This document shows, piece after piece, positions 8,968 through 17,576 of a stretch of 64,000 bases of DNA. The notes beneath the pieces are model-generated. The model was not told the DNA's origin, ran no database searches, and saw only the letters and a list, made by a program, of their open reading frames with translations. How positions within the stretch are numbered: the stretch's first letter is position 1; every line of letters begins with the position of its first letter. The stretch lies in the NCBI RefSeq assembly GCF_001866645.1, contig NZ_MLYP01000039.1, positions 216,152 to 280,151 on the forward strand. Direction: 5' to 3'. The stretch is from Streptomyces colonosanans. GTDB taxonomy: Bacteria > Actinomycetota > Actinomycetes > Streptomycetales > Streptomycetaceae. The position numbers were made by a program, and so were the translations under genes.

Positions 8968-9777
8968 TCAGCGCCGCGGTTCCCAACGGAACCACCGCCG
9001 TACAGCAAACACGGTCACTCCCGCCCAGGCCAGAGCGATGACCAGGGCCCGTTGGGCCTCGTACGCGCTCAGTTCACCGGTCCAGCCGCCGCGGACCAGG
9101 GTGATCACCGGCGACAGCGGGAGCAGTGCGCACCCGGCGGCCAGACGATCGGGCAGCAGCTGGAGCGGGACCATGATCCCCGAGCCCATCGCAGAGACCA
9201 TCACCAGCGGGAGGGAGGTGACCTGCGCGCTCTCGGTGGTCCTGGTCCAGGCCGCGGTCACCGCCGCGAGACCGCCGCACAGGACCAGACCCAACAACAC
9301 TCCGGCGACCGCGAGGTGGGGAGCGTGCGGGGCCGGTACGTCGAGCAGTGCCGTGCACGCGGCCACCAGGATCAGCGTCTGTGTCAGCCCTGTGAAGACG
9401 GCCGGCAGCGCGGACCCGGCGAGGATCTCCGTATCGCGCAGCTCGCCGGTGCGCAGCCGCTTGAGGACGAGCTGCTCACGTCGGGTGACGAACACGCCGA
9501 CGAGTGTGGAGTACACGGCGAACAGCAGCGAGAAGCCGATCGCGGCGGGGAGCATGACCAGCCCGATGGTGAGTCCGGCGTCCTCCAGATTCATGTCCTT
9601 GGCCGCCGTGTGCACGCTGAAAGGCAGCAGGAACGGCACGACCACGGCCGCGACCAGCGTGCCCTTGCTCCGCGTGAACAGGATCAGTTCGGCCCGGGCG
9701 AGCGCGGCCATGCGGCCCAGAGGAGTGGTGGCGCCGCTGCTGCGGGTGGCCGGAGCGGTGGTGCGTGTGCTGCTCAT
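8968..9777 (-). CDS. ABC-2 type transporter permease
   Basis: 269 residues from ATG 9777, which overlaps the ATPase stop as ATGA. About six hydrophobic segments and the ABC-2 layout: cytoplasmic N-terminus ending LARAELILFTRSKGT, then membrane segments (VVVPFLLPFSV.., LVMLPAAIGFSLLFAVYSTL), an EQLVLKRLRTGELRDTEIL loop typical of the drug/lipid-export class, and a C-terminal tail RRWFRWEPR. Works with the upstream ATPase; the substrate is not apparent. Confidence 0.92.
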   Translation of the reverse strand: MSSTRTTAPATRSSGATTPLGRMAALARAELILFTRSKGTLVAAVVVPFLLPFSVHTAAKDMNLEDAGLTIGLVMLPAAIGFSLLFAVYSTLVGVFVTRREQLVLKRLRTGELRDTEILAGSALPAVFTGLTQTLILVAACTALLDVPAPHAPHLAVAGVLLGLVLCGGLAAVTAAWTRTTESAQVTSLPLVMVSAMGSGIMVPLQLLPDRLAAGCALLPLSPVITLVRGGWTGELSAYEAQRALVIALAWAGVTVFAVRRWFRWEPRR

Positions 9778-10781
9778 GCCGCGTGCTCCTTCTGACGTGC
9801 CGTGGAGGCCTCGCGGGCGATCCCGAGGAACGCCTCCTCCAGCGAGGCCGATCGCGCGTCCAGTTCGCGCAGTTCCACCCCGGCGTGCCGGGCCCACAGC
9901 AACAGTTCCGTAGCCGTCCGCTGCAGTTCGCGCGTGCGCAGCCGTACGACCCGGGCGTCCAGCTCGTGGTCGCACACACCCAGTTCGGGGAGCGGTGGCA
10001 GGTCTCCCAGGGCGTACCCCTCGGGCAGCCGGAACGAGATCCGGGACGGTTGCGCGGCGGTCACCTCGGCCGGGGTGCCGGTGGCGGCAATGCGCCCCTC
10101 GTGCAGGATCGCGAGCCGGTCCGCAAGGCTTTCGGCCTCCTCCAGGTAGTGCGTGGTGAGCAGCACGGTCGTCCCGGCATCGCGCAGCGCTCGCACCAAC
10201 TCCCAGGTGTCCCGGCGTCCTTCGGCGTCCAGACCGGTCGTCGGCTCATCCAGGAACAGCACCTCGGGGTCGCCGAGTAGCGCGAGCGCCAGGTCCAGGC
10301 GGCGCCGCTCACCGCCCGACAGCTGCTTGACCCGTACATCCGTCCGCCGTTCGAGACCGACCAGCGCCAGCACTTCGCGGGGCGGCCGTGCCCCGCTCAC
10401 GCAGCCCGCCCACATCCGCGCGGTCTCGGCGACGGTCAGCTCGGACGGGAAGCCGCCCTCCTGCAGCATCACCCCGGTGCGTGGCCGTATCGCGGCCCTT
10501 CCCCAAGGTTTCGACTTCGCTCGACCAGGGGGGACTCCGGTGGCGTAGGGGTCGTGGCCCAGCACCCGCACCCGCCCTCCGGCCGGTGCCGCCAGTCCCT
10601 CCAGTAGCTCGACCGTCGAGGTCTTGCCCGCGCCGTTGGTGCCCAGCAGGGCGAAGACCTCGCCGCGTTTCACGTGAAACGTGATCCCGCGTACGGCCTC
10701 GAACCCGCCCTCGTACACGCGCCGTAGGTCTGTGACCTCTATCACGTGCTCGTGTTCTGTCATCGTGCCCATGGCTGTCAT
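9774..10781 (-). CDS. ABC transporter ATPase with an in-frame repeat insertion
   Basis: 335 residues. Walker A GTNGAGKTS, Q-loop in TGVMLQEGG, signature QLSGGERRR, Walker B VLFLDEPTTGLD, switch His in TTHYLEEAE. First gene of the four-gene operon with permease, kinase and regulator. Start taken at ATG 10781; ATGs at 10772 and 10763 are equally possible because no strong RBS is visible. Oddity: between VLGHDPYATG and the conserved AAIRPRTGVM there are about eleven extra residues (VPPGRAKSKPWGR) encoded by a copy of a palindromic Streptomyces repeat. The frame is kept and all motifs are intact, so the protein is presumably functional. Confidence 0.93.
   Translation of the reverse strand: MTAMGTMTEHEHVIEVTDLRRVYEGGFEAVRGITFHVKRGEVFALLGTNGAGKTSTVELLEGLAAPAGGRVRVLGHDPYATGVPPGRAKSKPWGRAAIRPRTGVMLQEGGFPSELTVAETARMWAGCVSGARPPREVLALVGLERRTDVRVKQLSGGERRRLDLALALLGDPEVLFLDEPTTGLDAEGRRDTWELVRALRDAGTTVLLTTHYLEEAESLADRLAILHEGRIAATGTPAEVTAAQPSRISFRLPEGYALGDLPPLPELGVCDHELDARVVRLRTRELQRTATELLLWARHAGVELRELDARSASLEEAFLGIAREASTARQKEHAA
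10497..10539. repeat. Dispersed palindromic repeat inside an ABC ATPase gene
   Basis: C-rich flank, then core ttcgacttcgctcgac, then G-rich flank. The same core with the same flanking logic recurs at 34784-34844 outside genes. From memory, this pattern (CTTCCCC..CTCGACTTCGCTCGAGC..GGGGG) is scattered through many Streptomyces genomes. Here it adds residues to a protein in frame. Confidence 0.7.
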
Positions 10782-10869
10782 GGATTCAGCGTCCCGGGCG
10801 CCGGAGCCCGGCTGCAGTGCGCGGTGTCATCGCTCGGCATGACAAATGTCAGACGCTCGACGGGCACCA

Positions 10870-10902
10870 GAAAGGCCCCGGTCCACTGGACCGGGGCCTT
10901 TC
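10870..10902 (-). terminator. Terminator of tRNA-Gly copy 2
   Basis: Perfect 14-bp inverted repeat (gaaaggccccggtc / gaccggggcctttc) with a 5-base loop, directly downstream of the tRNA in its direction of transcription; very similar to the hairpin at 6883-6923. Confidence 0.8.
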
Positions 10903-10908
10903 TTTCTG

Positions 10909-10981
10909 AGCGGACGACGAGGCTCGAACTCGCGACCTCAACCTTGGCAAGGTTGCGCTCTACCAACTGAGCTACGTCCGC
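10909..10981 (-). tRNA. tRNA-Gly (anticodon GCC), copy 2
   Basis: Identical over 73 bases to the tRNA at 6928-7000, same strand, loop TTGCCAA. The two copies flank the four-gene ABC/two-component operon as direct repeats about 3.9 kb apart. Confidence 0.96.
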
Positions 10982-11061
10982 ATTGCCTCCGACCGGCTCT
11001 CACCGATCGGTGCGAGCACCAGCCTACCTGATCCACAAGGATGGTCGGACCGATGCCATGG

Positions 11062-11133
11062 AGCGGGTGACAGGAATTGCACACTGCGCCTCCCCCTTGG
11101 AAAGGGGGTGTTCTGCTACTGAACTACACCCGC
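11062..11133 (-). tRNA. tRNA-Gly (anticodon UCC)
   Basis: 72-base cloverleaf: acceptor GCGGGTG/CACCCGC, D-arm TAGTTCAGTAGCAGA, anticodon stem CCCCC/GGGGG with loop TTTCCAA (anticodon TCC), T-loop with GCAATTC. It reads GGA/GGG glycine codons and complements the two GCC copies. Confidence 0.93.
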
Positions 11134-11185
11134 GTGTCCCTTGGGGTTTCGGCCTTTCGGCCTTGCCCCTCGGCGTGCTCCAGAC

Positions 11186-11214
11186 TCTATCTGATCACCA
11201 GGGGGGCAATGCAA
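11186..11214 (-). promoter_or_regulatory. Probable promoter of tRNA-Gly(UCC)
   Basis: On the minus strand TTGCAT, 17 bases, GATAGA, ending about 53 bases upstream of the mature tRNA 5' end. It looks like a vegetative-sigma promoter; no experimental support. Confidence 0.5.
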
Positions 11215-11420
11215 GTCGGCTGCGGGCGAGGGCCGATGAGGGTGTGAGCGGGTGGCGGCGGGCGGCCGGGGAGTGCGCTTGCGGGGGTGCCCATGGCGAG
11301 ACGCTCCGGGCGTCCGGGGCCAGGGGTCGACAGCCGATGGGACTGCAGCGGGGGCGGCTGGATGCCGCCACCCGGGCAGAGGGTGGGCCCGGTCGGGTCT
11401 GCCGGGTCCGCCCGAACGTG

Positions 11421-11738
11421 TCAGTGCGCCTGCGCGAACGCCTCGTACACCTTCTTGGGGATGCGGCCCCGAGGCGGTACGTCCATGTTGTGGGAGCGAG
11501 CCCAGGCGCGGACGGCAGCCGGGTCGGGCGTCAATGCCGTGTGCGTGTACGCCTTCCCGGACTTCGCCTTCTTGCGGCCGGCCTCGACGTACGGCGCCAG
11601 CACCTTACGCAGTTTCTTGGCGTTGGCTTGATTGAGGTCGATCTCGTACGACTTGCCGTCCAGTCCGAAGACGATCGTTTCCGCCGCTTCTGAGCCGTCG
11701 ATGTCGTCAAAGAGAGTGACTACGACACGCTGCGCCAC
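11421..11738 (-). CDS. Lsr2-family nucleoid-associated protein (LsrL-like)
   Basis: 105 residues, MAQRVVVTLFDDIDGSEA start and the C-terminal DNA-binding domain (AVRAWARSHNMDVPPRGRIP) with the AT-hook-like RGR motif. N-terminal beta-strands/helix form the dimerisation part (LDGKSYEIDLNQANAKKLRKVL). Lsr2 proteins bridge AT-rich DNA and silence horizontally acquired genes. Streptomyces has two paralogues; synteny next to purS suggests this is the second one rather than Lsr2 proper. Intergenic 11139-11420 downstream holds only the tRNA promoter. Confidence 0.93.
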   Translation of the reverse strand: MAQRVVVTLFDDIDGSEAAETIVFGLDGKSYEIDLNQANAKKLRKVLAPYVEAGRKKAKSGKAYTHTALTPDPAAVRAWARSHNMDVPPRGRIPKKVYEAFAQAH

Positions 11739-12011
11739 GAATATCGGTCCCTTCGTGCGGCACCTTCGCGACCACCCTCCGCGACGTGCGCAGACGTCAG
11801 GGAGATGTCGGAGAGATGTCGACTGTCCGGCAGTAATTGAGCGAAGTATCGGCTATTGCCTTTTCCTTTGTACAGTGCCTGGCATTGCGCTGTGAAGACC
11901 GATGGAATGCCTCCGCGTGTCCGCACGCATTGCCCTCCCGTGTCTTCTGCGGTTTTTCCAAGGATTTTCCGTGCACATCCCGCGGTCACTGTCGGACCGT
12001 GATGGAAGTCA

Positions 12012-12041
12012 CGTAGGATCCTACGAATCTACGCGAGTAGA
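12012..12041. promoter_or_regulatory. Two adjacent inverted repeats upstream of purSQL
   Basis: A perfect 14-bp palindrome cgtaggatcctacg (12012-12025) is followed by tctacgcgagtaga (12028-12041, 5-bp arms), 57 bases before the purS start in the divergent 11739-12097 region. Position and symmetry fit an operator or promoter-proximal protein site for purSQL and/or the Lsr2-like gene. The rest of the 359-base gap shows no gene. Confidence 0.45.
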
Positions 12042-12097
12042 AATTTTGTACGGGTAGTCTGAAGGGACCTGCTCAGCACCACACATCGGGAGTGCCA

Positions 12098-12361
12098 GTG
12101 GCACGCGTCGTAGTCGACGTCATGCTCAAGCCGGAGATCCTCGACCCGCAGGGCCAGGCGGTGCAGCGCGCACTGCCGCGGCTCGGATTCGAGGGCATCT
12201 CCGATGTACGTCAGGGAAAGCGATTCGAACTCCAGGTGGACGGGCCGGTTGACGACGCCGCGCTCGCCCGCATCCACGATCTCGCGGAATCCTTCCTCGC
12301 CAACACCGTGATCGAGGACTTCACCGTCAAGGTGGAGGAAGTGGCGGAGGCCGCGAAGTGA
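12098..12361 (+). CDS. purS: FGAM synthase subunit PurS
   Basis: Small subunit that links PurQ and PurL in the three-part formylglycinamidine ribonucleotide synthase. 87 residues from the second GTG (12098), which has GGGAG at the right distance; a GTG at 12092 would add two residues. Family pattern: ARVVVDVMLKPEILDPQGQ, RLGFEGISDVRQGK, FLANTVIEDF. Its last bases overlap purQ (GTGA). Confidence 0.95.
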   Translation: MARVVVDVMLKPEILDPQGQAVQRALPRLGFEGISDVRQGKRFELQVDGPVDDAALARIHDLAESFLANTVIEDFTVKVEEVAEAAK

Positions 12362-13038
12362 CCGCTCGTATTGGCGTCGTCACTTTCCCGGGCAGTCTGG
12401 ACGACCGCGACACCCAGCGCGCGATCCGCCTCGCGGGCGCCGAACCGGTCGCTCTCTGGCACAAGGACAAGGACCTCCAGCAGGTCGACGCCGTCGTGCT
12501 GCCGGGCGGCTTCTCGTACGGCGACTATCTGCGCGCCGGTGCCATCTCCCGCTTCTCGCCGGTGATGGAGACCGTCATCGAGCAGGCGAAGGCCGGTCTG
12601 CCGGTCCTCGGTATCTGCAATGGCTTCCAGGTCCTCACCGAGGCCCATCTCCTCCCGGGCGCGATGCTCGGCAACAACCACCTCCACTTCATCTGCCGCG
12701 ACCAGAAGCTGCGGGTGGAGAACGCGGAGACCTCCTGGACCAGCGACTACGAGAGCGGCCAGGAGATCCACATCCCGCTGAAGAACATGGACGGCCGCTA
12801 CGTCGCCGACGAGTACACGCTCGACAAGCTGGAGGCCGAGGGCCGGGTGGTGTTCCGCTACCTCGACTTCAACCCCAACGGCTCGCTCCGCGACATCGCC
12901 GGCATCACCAACGAGGCCGGTAACGTCGTCGGCCTCATGCCGCACCCCGAGCACGCCGTCGAGCCGCTGATCGGTACGGGCCGTACCGACGGCCTCCCGT
13001 TCTTCACCTCGATCCTCAAGAAGCTGGTGGGCGCATGA
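12358..13038 (+). CDS. purQ: FGAM synthase glutaminase subunit PurQ
   Basis: Class-I glutamine amidotransferase that supplies ammonia to PurL. 226 residues from GTG 12358. Catalytic Cys in VLGICNGFQVL, the partner His/Glu in MPHPEHAVEP, oxyanion region LPGGFSYGDYLRAGAI. Overlaps purS by GTGA and purL by ATGA, so purSQL is one translationally coupled operon. Confidence 0.97.
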   Translation: MTARIGVVTFPGSLDDRDTQRAIRLAGAEPVALWHKDKDLQQVDAVVLPGGFSYGDYLRAGAISRFSPVMETVIEQAKAGLPVLGICNGFQVLTEAHLLPGAMLGNNHLHFICRDQKLRVENAETSWTSDYESGQEIHIPLKNMDGRYVADEYTLDKLEAEGRVVFRYLDFNPNGSLRDIAGITNEAGNVVGLMPHPEHAVEPLIGTGRTDGLPFFTSILKKLVGA

Positions 13039-15293
13039 GCCGGACGCCTCTGGACACGGTCGAACACGCGACCGCGACCCCCGACGTCGAGCTGCCCTGG
13101 GCCGAACTCGGCCTGAAGAAAGACGAGTACGAGCGGATCGTCGAGATCCTGGGCCGCCGCCCCACCGGCGCCGAGCTCGCCATGTACTCGGTCATGTGGT
13201 CCGAGCACTGCTCGTACAAGTCCTCCAAGGTCCACCTCCGCCAGTTCGGCGAGAAGGCCCCCGAGTCCGACGCCCTGCTCGTGGGCATCGGCGAGAACGC
13301 CGGTGTCGTGGACGTCGGTCAGGGGTACGCGGTCACCTTCAAGGTCGAGTCGCACAACCACCCCTCGTACGTCGAGCCCTACCAGGGCGCGGCCACGGGC
13401 GTCGGCGGCATCGTGCGCGACATCATCGCGATGGGCGCTCGGCCGGTCGCCGTCGTCGACCCCCTTCGCTTCGGCGCGGCCGACCACCCGGACACCAAGC
13501 GTGTGCTGCCCGGCGTCGTCGCCGGCATCGGCGGCTACGGCAACTGCCTCGGCCTGCCCAACATCGGCGGCGAGGTCGTCTTCGACGCCTGCTACCAGGG
13601 CAACCCGCTGGTCAACGCCGGTGCCATCGGTGTGATGCGGCACGAGGACATCCACCTCGCGAAGGCGTCCGGCGCGGGCAACAAGGTCATCCTGTACGGG
13701 GCCCGGACCGGCGGTGACGGCATCGGCGGCGCGTCGATCCTGGCCTCCGAGACCTTCGACGACGCGAAGCCCTCCAAGCGCCCCGCCGTTCAGGTCGGCG
13801 ACCCCTTCCAGGAGAAGCTCCTCATCGAGTGCACCCTGGAGGCCTTCCGGGAGAAGCTGGTCGTCGGCATCCAGGACCTGGGCGCGGCCGGCCTGTCGTG
13901 TGCCACCTCCGAACTGGCCTCCAACGGCTCCGGCGGCATGCGCGTGACGCTGGACGACGTACCGCTGCGCGACTCGACGCTCTCGCCCGAGGAGATCCTC
14001 ATGAGCGAGTCGCAGGAACGGATGTGCGCGGTCGTCGAGCCGGAGAAGGTCGACCGGTTCCTGGAGATCTGCGCCAAGTGGGACGTCATCGCCACGGTCA
14101 TCGGCGAGGTGACTGACGGCGACCGACTGGAGATCTACTGGCACGGCGGGAAGATCGTCGACGTCGACCCGCGGACGGTCGCCCACGAGGGGCCGGTGTA
14201 CGAGCGCCCGTACGCCCGTCCGCAGTGGCAGGACGAACTCCAGGCGGATGACGCGAACAAGCTGCCGCGTCCGGCCACCGCCGAGGAGCTCAAGGAGCAG
14301 GTTCTCAAGCTCGTCGGTTCCCCCAACCAGGCATCGAAGTCCTGGATCACCTCGCAGTACGACCACTTCGTACAGGGCAACACGGTCCTTGCCCAGCCCG
14401 AGGACTCCGGGATGATCCGTATCGACGAGACGTCCGGGCTCGGTGTCGCCATCGCCACCGACGGCAACGGCCGCTATGCGAAGCTCGACCCGTACGCGGG
14501 CGCGCAGCTCGCGCTCGCCGAGGCGTACCGCAATGTGGCCACCACCGGCGCCAAGCCGCTGGCCGTCTCCGACTGCCTGAACTTCGGCTCGCCCGAGGAC
14601 CCGGCCGTCATGTGGCAGTTCGCGGAGGCGGTCCGCGGACTCGCCGACGCCTGCCTGCAGCTCGGCACCCCGGTGACCGGCGGCAATGTCTCCCTCTACA
14701 ACCAGACGGGCGACGCCGCCATCCACCCGACGCCGGTGGTCGCGGTCCTCGGCGTGATCGACGACGTGGCCCGGCGCACCCCGGTCGCCTTCCAGGAGCA
14801 CGGCCAGTTGCTCTACCTTCTCGGCGACACCCGTGAGGAGTTCGGTGGTTCGGCCTGGTCGCAGGTCGTCCACGACCACCTCGGCGGTCTGCCCCCGCGG
14901 GTCGACCTGGAACGTGAGCGCCTGCTCGGCGAGATCCTGATCTCGGCCTCCCGCGACGGCATGATCGACTCCGCGCACGACCTGTCCGACGGTGGCCTGA
15001 TCCAGGCCGTGGTCGAGTCGGCGCTGCTCGGCGGGAAGGGCGCGCGGCTGATCGTGCCGGACGGCCTCGACGCCTTCACCTTCCTCTTCTCCGAGTCGGC
15101 CGGCCGCGCGATCGTCGCCGTGCCGCGCTCCGAGGAGGTCCGCTTCAACGACATGTGCGGTGCACGCGGCCTGCCGGCCACCCGCGTCGGTGTCGTCGAC
15201 GGGGAAACGGTCGAGGTGCAGGGCAAGTTCGCGCTGACCCTGGAGGAGCTGCGCAAGGTCCACGAGGAGACCATGCCGGCGCTGCTGGCGTGA
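13035..15293 (+). CDS. purL: FGAM synthase large subunit PurL (small-type)
   Basis: ATP-dependent amidation of FGAR to FGAM. 752 residues, the short PurL used with PurS and PurQ rather than the ~1,300-residue fused enzyme. Landmarks: MWSEHCSYKSSK (active-site His), FKVESHNHPSYVEPYQGAATGVGGI, GARPVAVVDPLRFG, IGGYGNCLGLPN, QDLGAAGLSC, and in the second half CLNFGSPEDP, TPVTGGNVSLYN, AHDLSDGGL. Both AIRS-type halves are complete. Confidence 0.97.
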   Translation: MSRTPLDTVEHATATPDVELPWAELGLKKDEYERIVEILGRRPTGAELAMYSVMWSEHCSYKSSKVHLRQFGEKAPESDALLVGIGENAGVVDVGQGYAVTFKVESHNHPSYVEPYQGAATGVGGIVRDIIAMGARPVAVVDPLRFGAADHPDTKRVLPGVVAGIGGYGNCLGLPNIGGEVVFDACYQGNPLVNAGAIGVMRHEDIHLAKASGAGNKVILYGARTGGDGIGGASILASETFDDAKPSKRPAVQVGDPFQEKLLIECTLEAFREKLVVGIQDLGAAGLSCATSELASNGSGGMRVTLDDVPLRDSTLSPEEILMSESQERMCAVVEPEKVDRFLEICAKWDVIATVIGEVTDGDRLEIYWHGGKIVDVDPRTVAHEGPVYERPYARPQWQDELQADDANKLPRPATAEELKEQVLKLVGSPNQASKSWITSQYDHFVQGNTVLAQPEDSGMIRIDETSGLGVAIATDGNGRYAKLDPYAGAQLALAEAYRNVATTGAKPLAVSDCLNFGSPEDPAVMWQFAEAVRGLADACLQLGTPVTGGNVSLYNQTGDAAIHPTPVVAVLGVIDDVARRTPVAFQEHGQLLYLLGDTREEFGGSAWSQVVHDHLGGLPPRVDLERERLLGEILISASRDGMIDSAHDLSDGGLIQAVVESALLGGKGARLIVPDGLDAFTFLFSESAGRAIVAVPRSEEVRFNDMCGARGLPATRVGVVDGETVEVQGKFALTLEELRKVHEETMPALLA

Positions 15294-15303
15294 CCACACC
15301 CGT

Positions 15304-15339
15304 GAGGGGCCCCGTCCGGGACATGGGGCGGGGCCCTTC
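15304..15339. terminator. Terminator between purL and the MFS exporter gene
   Basis: Stem aggggccccgtcc pairing with the gggcggggccctt side, loop gggacat; lies between convergent purL and the exporter gene, so it can serve both. Confidence 0.7.
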
Positions 15340-15368
15340 TCGTACGGCCTGATACGGCTCATGCGGCC

Positions 15369-16832
15369 TCATACGGCCGCGGGTTCCTCGACGGGCTTCG
15401 CCTCCACCGGTCGCGTCCTCGGCAGCCGCAGGGCGAGCAGCAGGCACAGCGCCATGACCACGGCCCCGCACAGGAACACCGTGTCGAGCGCGGAGACGTA
15501 CGCCGTCACGCCCGCGACGCGGTCCGCTCCGCGCAGGGCGACCAGGGAGCCGACGTCGCCGGGGCCGTCGTAGAGGCGGTTGAGCAGGGTGCCGAACAGG
15601 GTGGCGCCGAGGGCTCCGCCGAGGGTTTGGAAGAAGCGGATCGCGGTGGTGGCGACTCCGAGCTGGTGACGCGGGGCTGTCTGCTGCACCAACTGGATCA
15701 GCTGGCCGAGGAGTTGGCCGAAACCGAGGCCGACGAGCAGCAGGGCCGACCTCAGCTGCCACAGGGAGGTGTGGGGGCCGGTGGCGGCCAGCAACAGATA
15801 GGCGGCCGTGCCGACCGCGGAACCGCTGATCACGAACGTCCGCTCGGACCAGCCGCGTTCGGTGAGCCGCCCGGTGGCGATGCCGACAGCCGTGATGCCT
15901 GCCGCCATGGGGATCAGATACAGGCCGGCGGAGGAGCTGGAGATGCCGCGGACGAGCTGGAGGTAGACCAGTACGTAGTAGATGGCGCCCATCATGGCCG
16001 CGCCCGTCAGCCCCTGGATCGCGAAGCCCAGGCGCAGTTCGCGGATACGGAAGAGCGAGGGCGGCAGGATGGGCTCGGCGGCGGTGAACTGGCGGCGCAG
16101 GAAGAGCCCGAGAGCGCAGGCGAAGGCCAGTGCCAGGCTGATGACCTGCGGGGACGTCCATGCGTACTGCTTGCCGCCCCACTCGGTGACCAGCAGCAGC
16201 GCGGTGGAGAACGCGGCGGCGAGCACGGCGCCGGTGAAGTCGACCGAGCGGCCAGTGGCAGGGCGGGGGAGCTTCAGCACGACCACCGCGGTGGCCAGGG
16301 CGGCGATGCCGAGCGGCACATTGACGTAGAACGCCCAGCGCCAGCCGGCGTGGTCGGCGAGGAAGCCGCCGAGCCAGGGGCCCGCGGCCATACCGCCGCC
16401 CGCGACGATCCCGCCGGTGCCGGCGCCCTTGTTCTTCTTAGCGCCGGGCCCCGCGAGCTGGGCGATGACGACCATCGTCACGCTCATCAACCCGCCCGCG
16501 CCGATGCCCTGTACGGCCCGCGAGGCGATCAGCCAGCCGATCGAAGGGGCCGCACCGCACAGGGCCGAGCCGCCCAGGAAGGCGCCCAGGGCGCCGAGGA
16601 AGACAGGCTTGGCGCCGAGGGTGTCGCAGAGCCTGCCGTAGAGCGGGAGCATCGCGGCGGACGCCAGGGAGAAGGCGCTGACCAGCCACGGGATCTTGTC
16701 GATGCCGTGCGCGGGGTCGAGGTCGCGGACGATCGGCACGGTGGCCGCCGACACGATCTGCGTGTCCAGGACGGCCAGGACGATCGTCACGAGGCAGGCG
16801 AGTATGCCGAGTTTGCGTTGGGTGTCGGTCAT
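15369..16832 (-). CDS. MFS multidrug exporter, DHA2 (EmrB/QacA) family
   Basis: About 487 residues with 14 predicted membrane helices. Motif A-like YGRLCDTLGAKP, motif C-type GIGAGGLMSVTMVVIAQL and PWLGGFLADHAGWRWAFYVNVPLG typical of the 14-TM drug:H+ antiporters. Start taken at ATG 16832 (MTDTQRKLG); in-frame ATGs at 16844 and 16868 are possible and the RBS evidence does not decide. Divergently transcribed from the TetR gene 95 bases away, the normal arrangement of a repressor-controlled exporter. Confidence 0.93.
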   Translation of the reverse strand: MTDTQRKLGILACLVTIVLAVLDTQIVSAATVPIVRDLDPAHGIDKIPWLVSAFSLASAAMLPLYGRLCDTLGAKPVFLGALGAFLGGSALCGAAPSIGWLIASRAVQGIGAGGLMSVTMVVIAQLAGPGAKKNKGAGTGGIVAGGGMAAGPWLGGFLADHAGWRWAFYVNVPLGIAALATAVVVLKLPRPATGRSVDFTGAVLAAAFSTALLLVTEWGGKQYAWTSPQVISLALAFACALGLFLRRQFTAAEPILPPSLFRIRELRLGFAIQGLTGAAMMGAIYYVLVYLQLVRGISSSSAGLYLIPMAAGITAVGIATGRLTERGWSERTFVISGSAVGTAAYLLLAATGPHTSLWQLRSALLLVGLGFGQLLGQLIQLVQQTAPRHQLGVATTAIRFFQTLGGALGATLFGTLLNRLYDGPGDVGSLVALRGADRVAGVTAYVSALDTVFLCGAVVMALCLLLALRLPRTRPVEAKPVEEPAAV

Positions 16833-16927
16833 GGGCAGCACCATCCCCGAATTCATGTACCGAGTCAATATTTAATCACGGAGTAAGGTTCATCCGAGTC
16901 GAAAATTCGCCTTGGTACAGTGGTGCC

Positions 16928-17566
16928 ATGGCTGCTGAGGCGATGGGGCTGCGCGAGCGCAAGAAGCGGCAGACGGCGTTGCGGATCTACCGGACCGCGA
17001 TCGCCCTGTTCGCGGAGAAGGGCTTCGAGGCCGTCTCGGTCCAGGAGATCGCCGATGCCGCCGAGGTCTCCAAGATGACCGTCTTCAACTACTTCGGCTC
17101 GAAAGAAGACTTGGTCTTCCGGCCCATGGTCGAGCACTTCTCGGACGCCGCCCGCGCCGTACGCGAGCGCGCGCCTGGCGAGTCGGCGGTGGACGCCGTA
17201 CGACGGCAGTTCATGGAGATGATCAAGGGGCGCGACCCGTCGATCGGCCTGCATGGTGAGCCGACCCGCCGGATCCGCGAGGTCATCATGGCGACACCGG
17301 CGCTGAAGGAACGCGCCTATGTCGAGTCCGAGAAGGGCGCGCGCGCACTGGCCGACCTGCTCGCCGAGGAGACCGGCGACGCCACACTCGCTCTGATCGC
17401 CGCCGCCACGCTGACCGCCGCCCGTAACGCCCTTGTCGAGGAGCACTTCCGCCGCATCGTCGGCGGCGAGACCGCCGACCAGGTCGCCGCGGACGCCGCC
17501 GAACGCGCCCACCGCGCCTTCGACCTGGTCGCAAAGGGTCTGCACGGATACGCGGTCAAGGCCTAG
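16928..17566 (+). CDS. TetR-family repressor of the adjacent exporter
   Basis: 212 residues. N-terminal TetR helix-turn-helix: ALRIYRTAIALFAEKGFEAVSVQEIADAAEVSKMTVFNYFGSK-type pattern at residues ~15-58; the C-terminal part is a ligand-binding helical bundle. It probably represses the divergent DHA2 exporter and itself from the AT-rich 16860-16925 interval. The inducer is unknown. Eleven bases separate its stop from the next gene, so the two may be cotranscribed. Confidence 0.92.
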   Translation: MAAEAMGLRERKKRQTALRIYRTAIALFAEKGFEAVSVQEIADAAEVSKMTVFNYFGSKEDLVFRPMVEHFSDAARAVRERAPGESAVDAVRRQFMEMIKGRDPSIGLHGEPTRRIREVIMATPALKERAYVESEKGARALADLLAEETGDATLALIAAATLTAARNALVEEHFRRIVGGETADQVAADAAERAHRAFDLVAKGLHGYAVKA

Positions 17567-17576
17567 GCTCACCGCC

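Noticed and set aside
11720..11989. 89-residue minus-strand frame upstream of the Lsr2-like gene
   Set aside because: Lies in the divergent promoter region, lacks an RBS and overlaps the start of the Lsr2-like gene.
12858..15362. 834-residue open frame opposite purL
   Set aside because: Shadow of a clear purL gene; no RBS or domain.
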